Assembly (NCBI GenBank): GCA_031255975.1
Contig: JAIRRM010000137.1
Location: 1 to 18,818 of the forward strand
Origin: Propionibacteriaceae bacterium
Lineage (GTDB): Bacteria; Actinomycetota; Actinomycetes; Propionibacteriales; Propionibacteriaceae
DNA length: 18,818 nucleotides
Reading direction: 5' to 3'
Shown here: one piece after another, positions 1 to 6,895 of the stretch
How positions within the stretch are numbered: position 1 is the stretch's first letter
Layout: the number at the start of each line of letters is the position of its first letter
Translations under genes and position numbers: made by a program
Notes under the pieces: model-generated
Told to the model about the DNA's origin: nothing
The model's database searches: none
The model's input: only the letters and a program-made list of their open reading frames with translations

Positions 1-2
1 AG

Positions 3-623
3 GTGGCCGCCCTGGACAGAGAGGGGATGCCCGCAGAGACGTTGGATCGCTATCCGCGTCAGTTCTCCGGCGGGCAGCGACAGCGTATCGCAATCGCTAG
101 GGCGTTGGTGACGCATCCGAAGTTGGTGATCTGTGACGAGGCCGTCAGCGCGCTAGACCTGTCGGTGCAGGCGCAGGTGCTGAATCTGTTGCGGCAGGTG
201 CAGCGACAGGTGGGGATCGCCATGCTGTTCATCACCCATGATCTGTCGGTGGTACGGCATGTTTCGGATCAGATCGCGGTGTTGTTGCAGGGCCGCATCA
301 TGGAACTCGGGCCCGCCGAAGCGGTGTGTACCGCTCCGGCACACCCCTACACCCAAGCGTTGATCGCCGCCGCCCCAATCCCCGACCCCGTCGCGCAACG
401 TCGTCGGCGCGAGGTGTTAGCGGAGTTGGTGCGTCCGGCTGACGCTACGACGGAGACCGCTACGGTAACCAAGAGCGGCATACCCGGTTCGGGGTGCCCA
501 TTCGCGCCACGTTGCCCGCGCCGTAGCGACGTCTGTTTCACATCCCGGCCACGGTTGACGACTGTTGAAAGCGGTGTCAAGGTCGCCTGTCATTTGGCCA
601 CCGCTGCGGAGGTGGGGTTGTGA
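3..623 (+). CDS. Oligopeptide/dipeptide-type ABC transporter ATPase (OppF/DppF-like), 5'-truncated by window edge
   Basis: ATP-binding subunit of an Opp/Dpp-family importer. The gene begins outside the window, so the Walker A motif is not visible and the first GTG is not a real start. Seen in the fragment: the ABC signature FSGGQRQRIAIARAL, a Walker B/D-loop stretch VICDEAVSALD (the family usually has DEP, here DEA), the switch histidine in FITHDLSVV, and the Opp/Dpp-specific C-terminal oligo_HPY region with HPYTQAL and the cysteine-rich GCPFAPRCPRR. Opp-family importers carry peptides, but in many bacteria they also carry oligosaccharides. Because the gene is coupled to a beta-phosphoglucomutase and a GH3 enzyme, I infer a sugar or glycoside substrate. 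Its TGA overlaps the next start as GTGA. Family call is firm; substrate is inference. Confidence 0.93.
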   Translation: MAALDREGMPAETLDRYPRQFSGGQRQRIAIARALVTHPKLVICDEAVSALDLSVQAQVLNLLRQVQRQVGIAMLFITHDLSVVRHVSDQIAVLLQGRIMELGPAEAVCTAPAHPYTQALIAAAPIPDPVAQRRRREVLAELVRPADATTETATVTKSGIPGSGCPFAPRCPRRSDVCFTSRPRLTTVESGVKVACHLATAAEVGL

Positions 624-1306
624 TTACCGGGGTAGAAGGCGTCATCTTCGATTTGGACGGAGTGTTGGTTAACACCGCCGCGTATCACTTCGAGTGTTGG
701 CGGCAGTTGGCGGCGGAGTTCGGGAAGACCTTCACCCCAGACCAGGGCGAGGGGGTGAAAGGGGTCAGCCGCGAAGATGCGCTGGTGTACGTGCTGAACG
801 TGTGCGGCATCGAGGTGCCCCCGGAACGCCACCTGGAGTTGGCGACCCACAAAGACACCCTGTTCAAGGCGATGATCGCCACGTTGACGCCGCGCGGGCT
901 GCTGCCTGGCGCGTTGGAGGCGCTGCGTTGGTTGGCTGAACGGCGGGTGCCCATCGCGTTGGCGTCGTCGTCTGAGAACGCGCGGCAGATTCTCCGGTAC
1001 ACCGGAATCACCGATTATTTCGACGCCATCGTGGACGGCCACATGATTACTCGCACCAAACCAGATCCGCAGATTTTCCTGTTGGCGGTCGAGTTGCTGA
1101 AGCTGGAACCGGCGCGGTGCGTCGTCGTGGAGGACGCGGTCGCGGGGGTGGCGGGAGCGTTGGCGGCGGGCTGCCGCGTGATCGGCATCGGCGAGCCCGA
1201 CGTGTTGTCTCACGCCGATATGGTGGTGCCCGCCGTCGGCTCGATCCCGCTGGCTGAGATGTTCACCTCCGCGACGGTTTTGAGTGATCCTGAGCGAAAG
1301 GAGTGA
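620..1306 (+). CDS. pgmB: Beta-phosphoglucomutase, HAD superfamily
   Basis: Interconverts beta-glucose-1-phosphate and glucose-6-phosphate in the cytoplasm; the substrate normally comes from a beta-G1P-releasing phosphorylase. The 228-residue protein has the HAD nucleophile and acid/base pair Asp11/Asp13 in FDLDGVLVNT, the beta-PGM cap signatures YHF (residues 22-24) and KGVSRED, the motif II-like ALASSSEN, TKPDP with the motif III lysine, and the metal-binding VVEDAVAGV. These match the Lactococcus beta-PGM pattern closely, much better than a generic phosphoglycolate phosphatase. The start is GTG 620, overlapping the upstream stop by 4 nt, with GGAGG 7 nt before it. The stop at 1304-1306 lies within the Shine-Dalgarno to start interval of the next gene, so the three genes form one operon. 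Confidence 0.9.
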   Translation: MITGVEGVIFDLDGVLVNTAAYHFECWRQLAAEFGKTFTPDQGEGVKGVSREDALVYVLNVCGIEVPPERHLELATHKDTLFKAMIATLTPRGLLPGALEALRWLAERRVPIALASSSENARQILRYTGITDYFDAIVDGHMITRTKPDPQIFLLAVELLKLEPARCVVVEDAVAGVAGALAAGCRVIGIGEPDVLSHADMVVPAVGSIPLAEMFTSATVLSDPERKE

Positions 1307-1308
1307 CG

Positions 1309-3015
1309 ATGACGACGCCGATCAGCTTGGCCCCAGCCGCGCAGCGGCATTTGGCGGCGATGAGTGAGGAAGAACTCGTCGGCCAACTGTTGTGTATCTA
1401 TCATCTGACGCCTACCCCGCCGGAGACGATGGCCGCCTTGGATGCGGTAGGCGTCCGTCCTGGCGGCGTATTGGTGATGAATCGTCCCGCTGCCGAGTTA
1501 CGGCAACACATCGCGCGGTATCAGGATTGGAACCCCACCCCGATGCTGGTGGCGGCAAATCTGGAATCTGGTACCAGGGGCACGGTGAGCGATGGGACGG
1601 TGTTCGCCAACCCGATGCAGATCGGCGCGACTGCCGACCCAATCCATGCCACGCGGCTGGGGGAGTTCTGTGCCCGGCATGGTAAGGAAGTCGGGGTGAA
1701 CTGGGGATTTGCGCCGGTGGTGGATCTTACCTACAACCACCGCAACCCGATTACGAACACCCGGGCGTTCGGTAGCGACCCCGAACTGGTGGCTGCGATG
1801 GGGGCCGCGTATGTGCGGGCACTGCAAGCGGGCGGTGTGGCGGCCAGCGTAAAGCACTTCCCCGGTGACGGAGTGGACGAGCGCGATCAGCACTTGGTTA
1901 CGTCGGTCAACTCGTTTTCCTTTGAGCACTGGGACGAGACGTACGGCCAGGTGTACCGCGCGATGGTCGCCGCCGACGCCTGGACGGCCATGGTCGGCCA
2001 CATCGCGCTGCCGGATTGGGCCCGGCGGCATGGGGTGAGCGGTAAAGAACTGTATCTGCCTGGGCCACTCAGTCAACTCATCATCACGGAACTGCTGCGA
2101 GGGCATTTGGGCTATCGGGGCATGGTCGTCAGCGACAACGCCATGATGGCTGGATTTACCAGGGTGATGCCGCGGGAGCAGGCGGTGGTGCAGGCGATCA
2201 ACGCCGGTTGTGACATGATCCTCAGTTCGCTCAATACGGTGGAGGATTACCAGACGTTGCTGGCGGCGGTGCGCTCCGGCGCACTGTCGGCTGAGCGACT
2301 GCTGGACGCGGTGCGGCACACCATGGCGGTGAAGCAGGCGGTGGGATTGTTCGGTGGCGTCGCCGGTACCGATGCCGAAGCCGGTGCCGTTGGCGCGGAG
2401 ACGGTGCCCAATCTTGCCGAGAACCAATCGGACGCGGCCCGCGATGGCGTGGAGCAGCTATGGCTGCGCGAGGTGGCGGAGCGATCGATCACCCTGGCGA
2501 AGCAGCGCGACGATGTGCTGCCGCTCACGCCGGAACGCTACCCGAAGGTGCTGGTGTATGTAATCGATGAGACCACTTCGTTTTACGACGCCACTTTCGG
2601 TTTCGGCGAGCATTTCGTAGCACGGTTGGAGGAGTTGGGGTTCCAGGTGGTTCGCCGCGATGTGCCCGCCCCAGATCACACTTTGGTGGGCGAACGCGCC
2701 ATCCAAGCCGAGGTGAACCTCGTCATTTATTTCTCCTGCCTGCGCTTCGATTCGGTATCGAACACTTCGCGGGTGCGTTGGTCGCACCCGCAAGGCCCCG
2801 AGGCGTTACGCACCGCGACCGTCCCCGTACTCGGTGTGAGCGTCGCCGACCCGTATCTGCTACAGGACATGCCGTCGCTCGGCACTTTGGTGAACGGCTA
2901 CTGCCCCACCATCCGCACCGTGGACGCGGTGGTGGAGCGCATCACCGGTAGGGCCGAGTTCACCGGGGTGAGTCCGGTGGATCAGTTTTGCGGCTACGAA
3001 GACGCGCGAGTGTAG
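1309..3015 (+). CDS. GH3-family beta-glycosidase or phosphorylase (NagZ/Nag3-like His-Asp dyad)
   Basis: 568-residue two-domain GH3 protein without a signal peptide, so cytoplasmic. The N-terminal TIM barrel carries K182-H183 in KHFPGDG and, just after it, Asp193-x-His195, the dyad that acts as acid/base in the NagZ/Nag3 subfamily instead of the Glu of ordinary beta-glucosidases. The nucleophile is Asp276 in MVVSDNAMMAG. Residues from about 385 form the C-terminal alpha/beta domain. The His usual at position 6 of KHFPGH is Asp187 here, so sugar specificity may differ from NagZ. Nag3 of Cellulomonas fimi, with the same dyad, is known to act as a retaining beta-glycoside phosphorylase. The pgmB gene immediately upstream would consume beta-glucose-1-phosphate, so I infer a phosphorylase. 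I chose ATG 1309 because AAAGGAG (1297-1303) lies 5 nt before it; GTG 1303 is inside that site. Confidence 0.85.
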   Translation: MTTPISLAPAAQRHLAAMSEEELVGQLLCIYHLTPTPPETMAALDAVGVRPGGVLVMNRPAAELRQHIARYQDWNPTPMLVAANLESGTRGTVSDGTVFANPMQIGATADPIHATRLGEFCARHGKEVGVNWGFAPVVDLTYNHRNPITNTRAFGSDPELVAAMGAAYVRALQAGGVAASVKHFPGDGVDERDQHLVTSVNSFSFEHWDETYGQVYRAMVAADAWTAMVGHIALPDWARRHGVSGKELYLPGPLSQLIITELLRGHLGYRGMVVSDNAMMAGFTRVMPREQAVVQAINAGCDMILSSLNTVEDYQTLLAAVRSGALSAERLLDAVRHTMAVKQAVGLFGGVAGTDAEAGAVGAETVPNLAENQSDAARDGVEQLWLREVAERSITLAKQRDDVLPLTPERYPKVLVYVIDETTSFYDATFGFGEHFVARLEELGFQVVRRDVPAPDHTLVGERAIQAEVNLVIYFSCLRFDSVSNTSRVRWSHPQGPEALRTATVPVLGVSVADPYLLQDMPSLGTLVNGYCPTIRTVDAVVERITGRAEFTGVSPVDQFCGYEDARV

Positions 3016-3180
3016 TTGGAGCCGCTACGGGGTGATTTTGCGGCAGCCGGGCACGCCACTACGGTCGCCGGTCGGCGGGGCGGACGTCAACCACGCGCCT
3101 ACGGCTGACGCTCGTCTTTTGTGGCTAGTTCTCGTGGTCGCGGTGCGCGGCGTGTGGTTTCAGGTGACGGAGCGCCAGGC
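3016..3180. other. Convergent intergenic region, no clear terminator
   Basis: The gap between the tail-to-tail GH3 and trxB genes. The only obvious symmetry is CGCCG-GT-CGGCG at 3066-3077, with no T-run on either strand. No trxA-like reading frame is present, although trxA often follows trxB in this locus in other Actinomycetota. Confidence 0.4.
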
Positions 3181-4113
3181 TCACCCACGCACCGCGTCCA
3201 GGTAACGCTCCGCGTCCAGGGCGGCGCGGCATCCGGTTCCAGCGGCACTGATGGCCTGACGATACGTCGGGTCGGTAAGGTCACCGGCGGCGAACACGCC
3301 AGGCAGATTGGTGGCGGTGCCGGGGGCGGCGACCTTGACATATCCGCCGTCGTTGAGTTCCACCTGAGTGGCCACCAACTCCGAGTGGGGGGTGTGGCCG
3401 ATGGCCTCGAACAGCCCGGACACGGGTAGCTCGCTGGTGACGCCGGTCACCGTGTCGCGCAGTGTCAACCCGGCCAGCTTGCCGTCGCCGGTCATGTCAA
3501 TGACCTCGGCGTTCATCACCGGTACGATTTTCGGATTAGAGCGCAACCGCTCAACCATGATGTTGGACGCGCGGAACTCGTCCCGACGGTGAATAAGCGT
3601 CACCTTGTCGGCGAAACGGGTGAGGAACGTCGCCTCTTCAATGGCGGTGTCGCCGCCACCCACCACCGCGATCTCTTTGCCACGGAAGAAGAAGCCGTCG
3701 CAGGTGGCGCACCAGGAGATACCCTTGCCGGCGTACGTCTCCTCCGCCGGGAGCCCCAGCTTTCGATACGCCGACCCCATCGCCAGGATCACCGACCAGG
3801 CCTCGTATTCGGCACCTTCGGCACCCCACACCCGTTTCACCTCGCCGGTCAACTCAACGCGCGTCACGTCGTCTTGAATGAACTCGGTGCCGAAGCTCTC
3901 GGCCTGCTCACGCATCTTCGCCATCAGGTCAGGGCCACCGATGCCACCGGGGAAACCGGGGAAGTTCTCAATGTCGGTGGTGAACATCAGCATTCCACCG
4001 GCGTTCAGCGCGCCCTCAAATAGCAGTGGCCGCATCCCCGCGCGAGCCAGGTAGATCGCCGCCGTGTAACCGGCGGGGCCGGAGCCGATGATGATGACGT
4101 TGCGGATTTCCAT
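3181..4113 (-). CDS. trxB: Thioredoxin-disulfide reductase
   Basis: FAD-dependent, NADPH-driven reductase that keeps thioredoxin reduced in the cytoplasm. The 310-residue protein has standard length and order: N-terminal FAD-binding GSGPAGYTAAIYLARAG (residues 10-26), the redox-active pair Cys135/Cys138 in WCATCDG, the NADPH-binding VVGGGDTAIEEA (150-161) followed by HRRDEFRAS, and a C-terminal FAD segment GVFAAGDLTDPTYRQ. The start ATG has a strong AAGGAGG site at proper spacing. It is the last gene of the minus-strand pcnA-side group. A thioredoxin gene, its usual downstream partner, is not in the window. A TAGACT hexamer and a short dyad lie just upstream, so it may have its own promoter. 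The identification is secure. Confidence 0.97.
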   Translation of the reverse strand: MEIRNVIIIGSGPAGYTAAIYLARAGMRPLLFEGALNAGGMLMFTTDIENFPGFPGGIGGPDLMAKMREQAESFGTEFIQDDVTRVELTGEVKRVWGAEGAEYEAWSVILAMGSAYRKLGLPAEETYAGKGISWCATCDGFFFRGKEIAVVGGGDTAIEEATFLTRFADKVTLIHRRDEFRASNIMVERLRSNPKIVPVMNAEVIDMTGDGKLAGLTLRDTVTGVTSELPVSGLFEAIGHTPHSELVATQVELNDGGYVKVAAPGTATNLPGVFAAGDLTDPTYRQAISAAGTGCRAALDAERYLDAVRG

Positions 4114-4137
4114 GAGTGCCTCCTTGGGGTGAGGTCT

Positions 4138-4165
4138 AGTCTACTGGGGTGTTCCCAGGTGGAAC
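4138..4165 (-). promoter_or_regulatory. Candidate trxB promoter with upstream dyad
   Basis: On the minus strand a TAGACT -10-like hexamer occupies 4143-4138, about 25 nt before the trxB ATG and upstream of its Shine-Dalgarno site. Next to it is the interrupted inverted repeat GTTCC-CAGGT-GGAAC at 4151-4165, placed where a regulator would overlap the -35 region. Neither a -35 TTGACA nor a complete ECF-type promoter is evident. Confidence 0.35.
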
Positions 4166-4312
4166 GGGTGCCGCGATGCTCGGCCTGACTTTCGCCACCT
4201 GTGGCTTTTAGGCGCGATTTGGGCCGTATCCACGGCGAAAATTACGCCTTGAATGAGGTTCGAGACGGGCAGACGCGGCAAGTTCCGGCTGGCCCCGGCA
4301 AGGAAGCGAGGT

Positions 4313-5017
4313 TCATACGGTGAGTTCGTCGGGTTCCAGATGGTCGAAACGATTCACCCAATGCACGTCGGCCACCTCGTCGGCGAAATGCCCGGGAAGC
4401 ACCAGCGAGATGGTGGCGGTGTTATACATGCGGAACCAGGATTGCAACATGCCGTCCGGGAGCGGCGGATGCAGCACCAGGGCTCGCAGGATGAGTTGGT
4501 GGAACCAACCGTGTCCAACGAGCCCGATACAGTTGTCGGTGCCGTGATACGTGGCGAGCAGCCATTCGGTGAACCGTTCGGCGCGTTCCCAGGCGACAGC
4601 CGGGGTCTCGAACGGGCCGGTGTACCAGCCTTGTTCGGTGGCGCCGTCCGGCACCACCAGGTGCGGGTTTAGCTGGCGCAGCGCACTGGCGGGTTGCCCT
4701 GCCGCCGGTGCCGTCGCGTTCAGTGGCCCGTCGCCCGCTACGGCTACCTCATGTAGATCGAGCCGTCCGATAGCGGCCAAGTCGAGGGCCGCCGCGATGG
4801 GGGCCGCCGTGGCGACGGCGCGCTTCATCAACGAGGTGTAGAGCACGTCTGGGCGGGGCAGGTCGCTCACCGCGAAGAACGCCGCCAGTTTTTCGGCCTG
4901 CCGCTGCCCCAATGGGGTCAGTCCGGGGTCGGCCACCAACTGCGACAAGTCGCCACCCGAATCCCGGTAGATGCCGTTATTTTCAGATTCACCATGTCGG
5001 ATCAGCAGCAGACGCAC
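4313..5017 (-). CDS. Histidine phosphatase superfamily (phosphoglycerate mutase-like) protein
   Basis: 234-residue branch-1 histidine phosphatase. Visible catalytic residues are Arg7-His8-Gly9 in LLLIRHGES (phosphohistidine nucleophile), Arg66 in SLMKRA, Glu90 as probable proton donor and His169 in LVGHGWF. No signal peptide or membrane segment is seen, so it is cytoplasmic. The substrate cannot be told from sequence; the family includes mutases and phosphatases of sugars, nucleotides and cofactors. It sits 52 nt after the pseudokinase stop and 199 nt before trxB, in the place where some Actinomycetota carry sigM and its anti-sigma factor. GTG 5017 has no Shine-Dalgarno site, but TAGACT ends exactly 6 nt before it, so translation is probably leaderless. 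The family assignment is firm and the role unknown. Confidence 0.85.
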   Translation of the reverse strand: MRLLLIRHGESENNGIYRDSGGDLSQLVADPGLTPLGQRQAEKLAAFFAVSDLPRPDVLYTSLMKRAVATAAPIAAALDLAAIGRLDLHEVAVAGDGPLNATAPAAGQPASALRQLNPHLVVPDGATEQGWYTGPFETPAVAWERAERFTEWLLATYHGTDNCIGLVGHGWFHQLILRALVLHPPLPDGMLQSWFRMYNTATISLVLPGHFADEVADVHWVNRFDHLEPDELTV

Positions 5018-5029
5018 ATTCTAAGTCTA
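5018..5029 (-). promoter_or_regulatory. Leaderless promoter -10 of the histidine phosphatase gene
   Basis: Minus strand reads TAGACT-TAGAAT-GTG. The TANNNT hexamer (5029-5024) is 6 nt from the start codon, placing transcription initiation at or next to the GTG. No purine-rich ribosome-binding site is present. Confidence 0.5.
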
Positions 5030-5069
5030 CCGGGATGCCCATCGGGTTCGGGAGTTGGGTGGCGTCGTC

Positions 5070-6851
5070 TCACTCCAAGGCGTAGACGGTGGCTTCGATG
5101 ATGGAGAACTCGAACTGCCAGTTGCCCACGTCTGACAACTGGGTGGCGTAGATCAATACGTACTTGGTGGCGACCGGTTCGGTGAGCACGAGACGGGCGC
5201 TGGTGCTGACGAGTTGCGCGCCACCAACCTCATGCCATGATTGCACCGAATCCAGCGGGGCGGCTCCGTCCGCGCCGAGTTTGTCGGTGTTTGGAACCAT
5301 GATCTGTACCACCGAGCCGGGATATGGCACCTGCAGCCCGACGGCGCTGACGAACTGTTCGGCATCGAGGGTGAGCAACAGTCCGAATCCGGGCTTCATG
5401 GGCGGCACCGCAGAGTCGTAATAGTTGCACTCCCACGATGTGGTGGGGTTGCCGTCGATGGCGTTCCCCGCCGTTTCGTCGCATTCATCACCGGAACCAC
5501 CGTCGGCCTCTGGGTCGAAACTGACGGCGGCGGCGATGACGGCCTTCACCTCGGTACCGCCCGTCGGAGGCCCGGATGGTTCGCCGTCACCGAACAGGCT
5601 CTTTATCGCCAGGAAAACCGCGATTATCAAGATGACACCCAACCCCAGTTGCCAAGGCGGTATCTTTCCGGTTTTAGTCATCATGGATTGCAGCGGTTGT
5701 CGCAGTATGTTCGACATGCTGCCCGATTGCGCGTTCACGCCGTACAACACCGGCTCGGGGCTACTTGTGGCACCAGCGTCTGCTACAGAATCTTCGGTTG
5801 AGTCTCCGGTTGGGGTCGCGTCCTCCGGGTCGTGACCCGAAACCGGGGCTGGTGTTTGGGGGTCCGGATCCATTGGAAGCGAATTTTCGTAATCGTCAAG
5901 AATCTGATTCGGGTCGGTGTGCGGCGGCGGTGCGGTTGTCGTAGCGGTATCCTCTGGCTCCAAAGCCACCGCCAGTGCCCGTACCCGGTATGCGAGGTCT
6001 TCGGTGGCGTTCGCCGGGCCAAGCACCTGTGCCAGCGCATGTACCACGTCATGTATGGAACTTAACTGGGGATTATCCGGACGCGGAGCGAGAATCTGGG
6101 TGCAGATCACATCCAATACCTGCGGTATGCCGGGGCGCAGTTCGGATGGTGGAGTGATGCCGTGTACGTCGCGGTAGATCACTGGAAGGCCGTAGTCGGG
6201 GTCGGTTTCGTTTACAGCGGGCCAATGGCCGGTGAGCGAGGCGTACAGGATTTGCCCCAATGCGCTCACGTCGGCGGCCTCGCGTTCCTGCCAGGTCCAT
6301 TCCGCTTCTTGCTCGCGGGGGTCGAGCGTCGCGTCCAATAGAAATCCGCTGATTTTGACGTTGCCAGAGGTGGTGATGACCACCGAGTCAGGGTTGAGCC
6401 GTCCGTGTGAAAGCCGCTCGGCGTGCAGCGGCAGCAATGCCTTGGCGATCTCGGAGGTGAGCCAGGTGGCGGCCAGTGACCCCACCGGCCCGGCGTCTAG
6501 TACCGCTTGCAGCGGATAGCCAGGCACGCATTCGCAAACCACGAAACTCACCGGTTCGCTCGGCCCGTACTCCAGGGCGTCCAGTACTCGCAGGAACCGG
6601 GAGTCCACGGCCAGCGATGCGGAGCGGGCGGCCCCCAGCACCTCTTCGGTACGGGGGTGGTTCGGTGGTAGCACATGTAGTAATACGATGCGCGACAACT
6701 GTTCGTCCCAGCCGCGCCACAGACTGATTTCGTCCCTGACCGACAGTTGTTTATCCAGCCGGTAGCGGGCACCGAGCACCTGTCCGAAGGTCACTTCGCC
6801 GCTTGGTAGCTGCGGCGACAACTGCGGGTCGTCGAAAGCGCCTTTCGCCAT
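5070..6851 (-). CDS. Membrane pseudokinase with extracytoplasmic discoidin-like domain (MurJ-partner type)
   Basis: 593-residue single-pass protein. Residues about 25-280 follow the Ser/Thr kinase fold, but every catalytic element is lost: the beta3 lysine is His59 (LLHVL), HRD is H149-G-R and the metal-binding Asn is Ser156 in HGRLNPDS, and DFG is SGF (168-170). It is therefore a pseudokinase. A low-complexity Pro/Asp/Thr linker (about 300-365) leads to a transmembrane helix at 402-419. The outer part, about 436-593, resembles an F5/8-type carbohydrate-binding domain (NAIDGNPTTSWEC) with Cys457 and Cys475 able to form a disulfide. In mycobacteria the same pseudokinase and outer domain are fused to the lipid II flippase MurJ and recruit a phosphopeptide-binding FHA protein; other Actinomycetota encode them separately next to murJ. 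GAGGAGG is 6 nt before ATG 6851. No murJ lies upstream here. Confidence 0.85.
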   Translation of the reverse strand: MAKGAFDDPQLSPQLPSGEVTFGQVLGARYRLDKQLSVRDEISLWRGWDEQLSRIVLLHVLPPNHPRTEEVLGAARSASLAVDSRFLRVLDALEYGPSEPVSFVVCECVPGYPLQAVLDAGPVGSLAATWLTSEIAKALLPLHAERLSHGRLNPDSVVITTSGNVKISGFLLDATLDPREQEAEWTWQEREAADVSALGQILYASLTGHWPAVNETDPDYGLPVIYRDVHGITPPSELRPGIPQVLDVICTQILAPRPDNPQLSSIHDVVHALAQVLGPANATEDLAYRVRALAVALEPEDTATTTAPPPHTDPNQILDDYENSLPMDPDPQTPAPVSGHDPEDATPTGDSTEDSVADAGATSSPEPVLYGVNAQSGSMSNILRQPLQSMMTKTGKIPPWQLGLGVILIIAVFLAIKSLFGDGEPSGPPTGGTEVKAVIAAAVSFDPEADGGSGDECDETAGNAIDGNPTTSWECNYYDSAVPPMKPGFGLLLTLDAEQFVSAVGLQVPYPGSVVQIMVPNTDKLGADGAAPLDSVQSWHEVGGAQLVSTSARLVLTEPVATKYVLIYATQLSDVGNWQFEFSIIEATVYALE

Positions 6852-6895
6852 CGCACACCTCCTCGCCTGGCTGTTCCGTCGGCTGTGACTGGCAC

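Noticed and set aside
3..623. GTG at position 3 as a real gene start
   Set aside because: The protein lacks Walker A and begins within the ABC domain; the gene enters from outside the window.
4194..4209. GCCAC-CT-GTGGC hairpin followed by TTTT as a terminator
   Set aside because: The T-run is on the plus strand while the flanking genes are on the minus strand, and the stem is only 5 bp.
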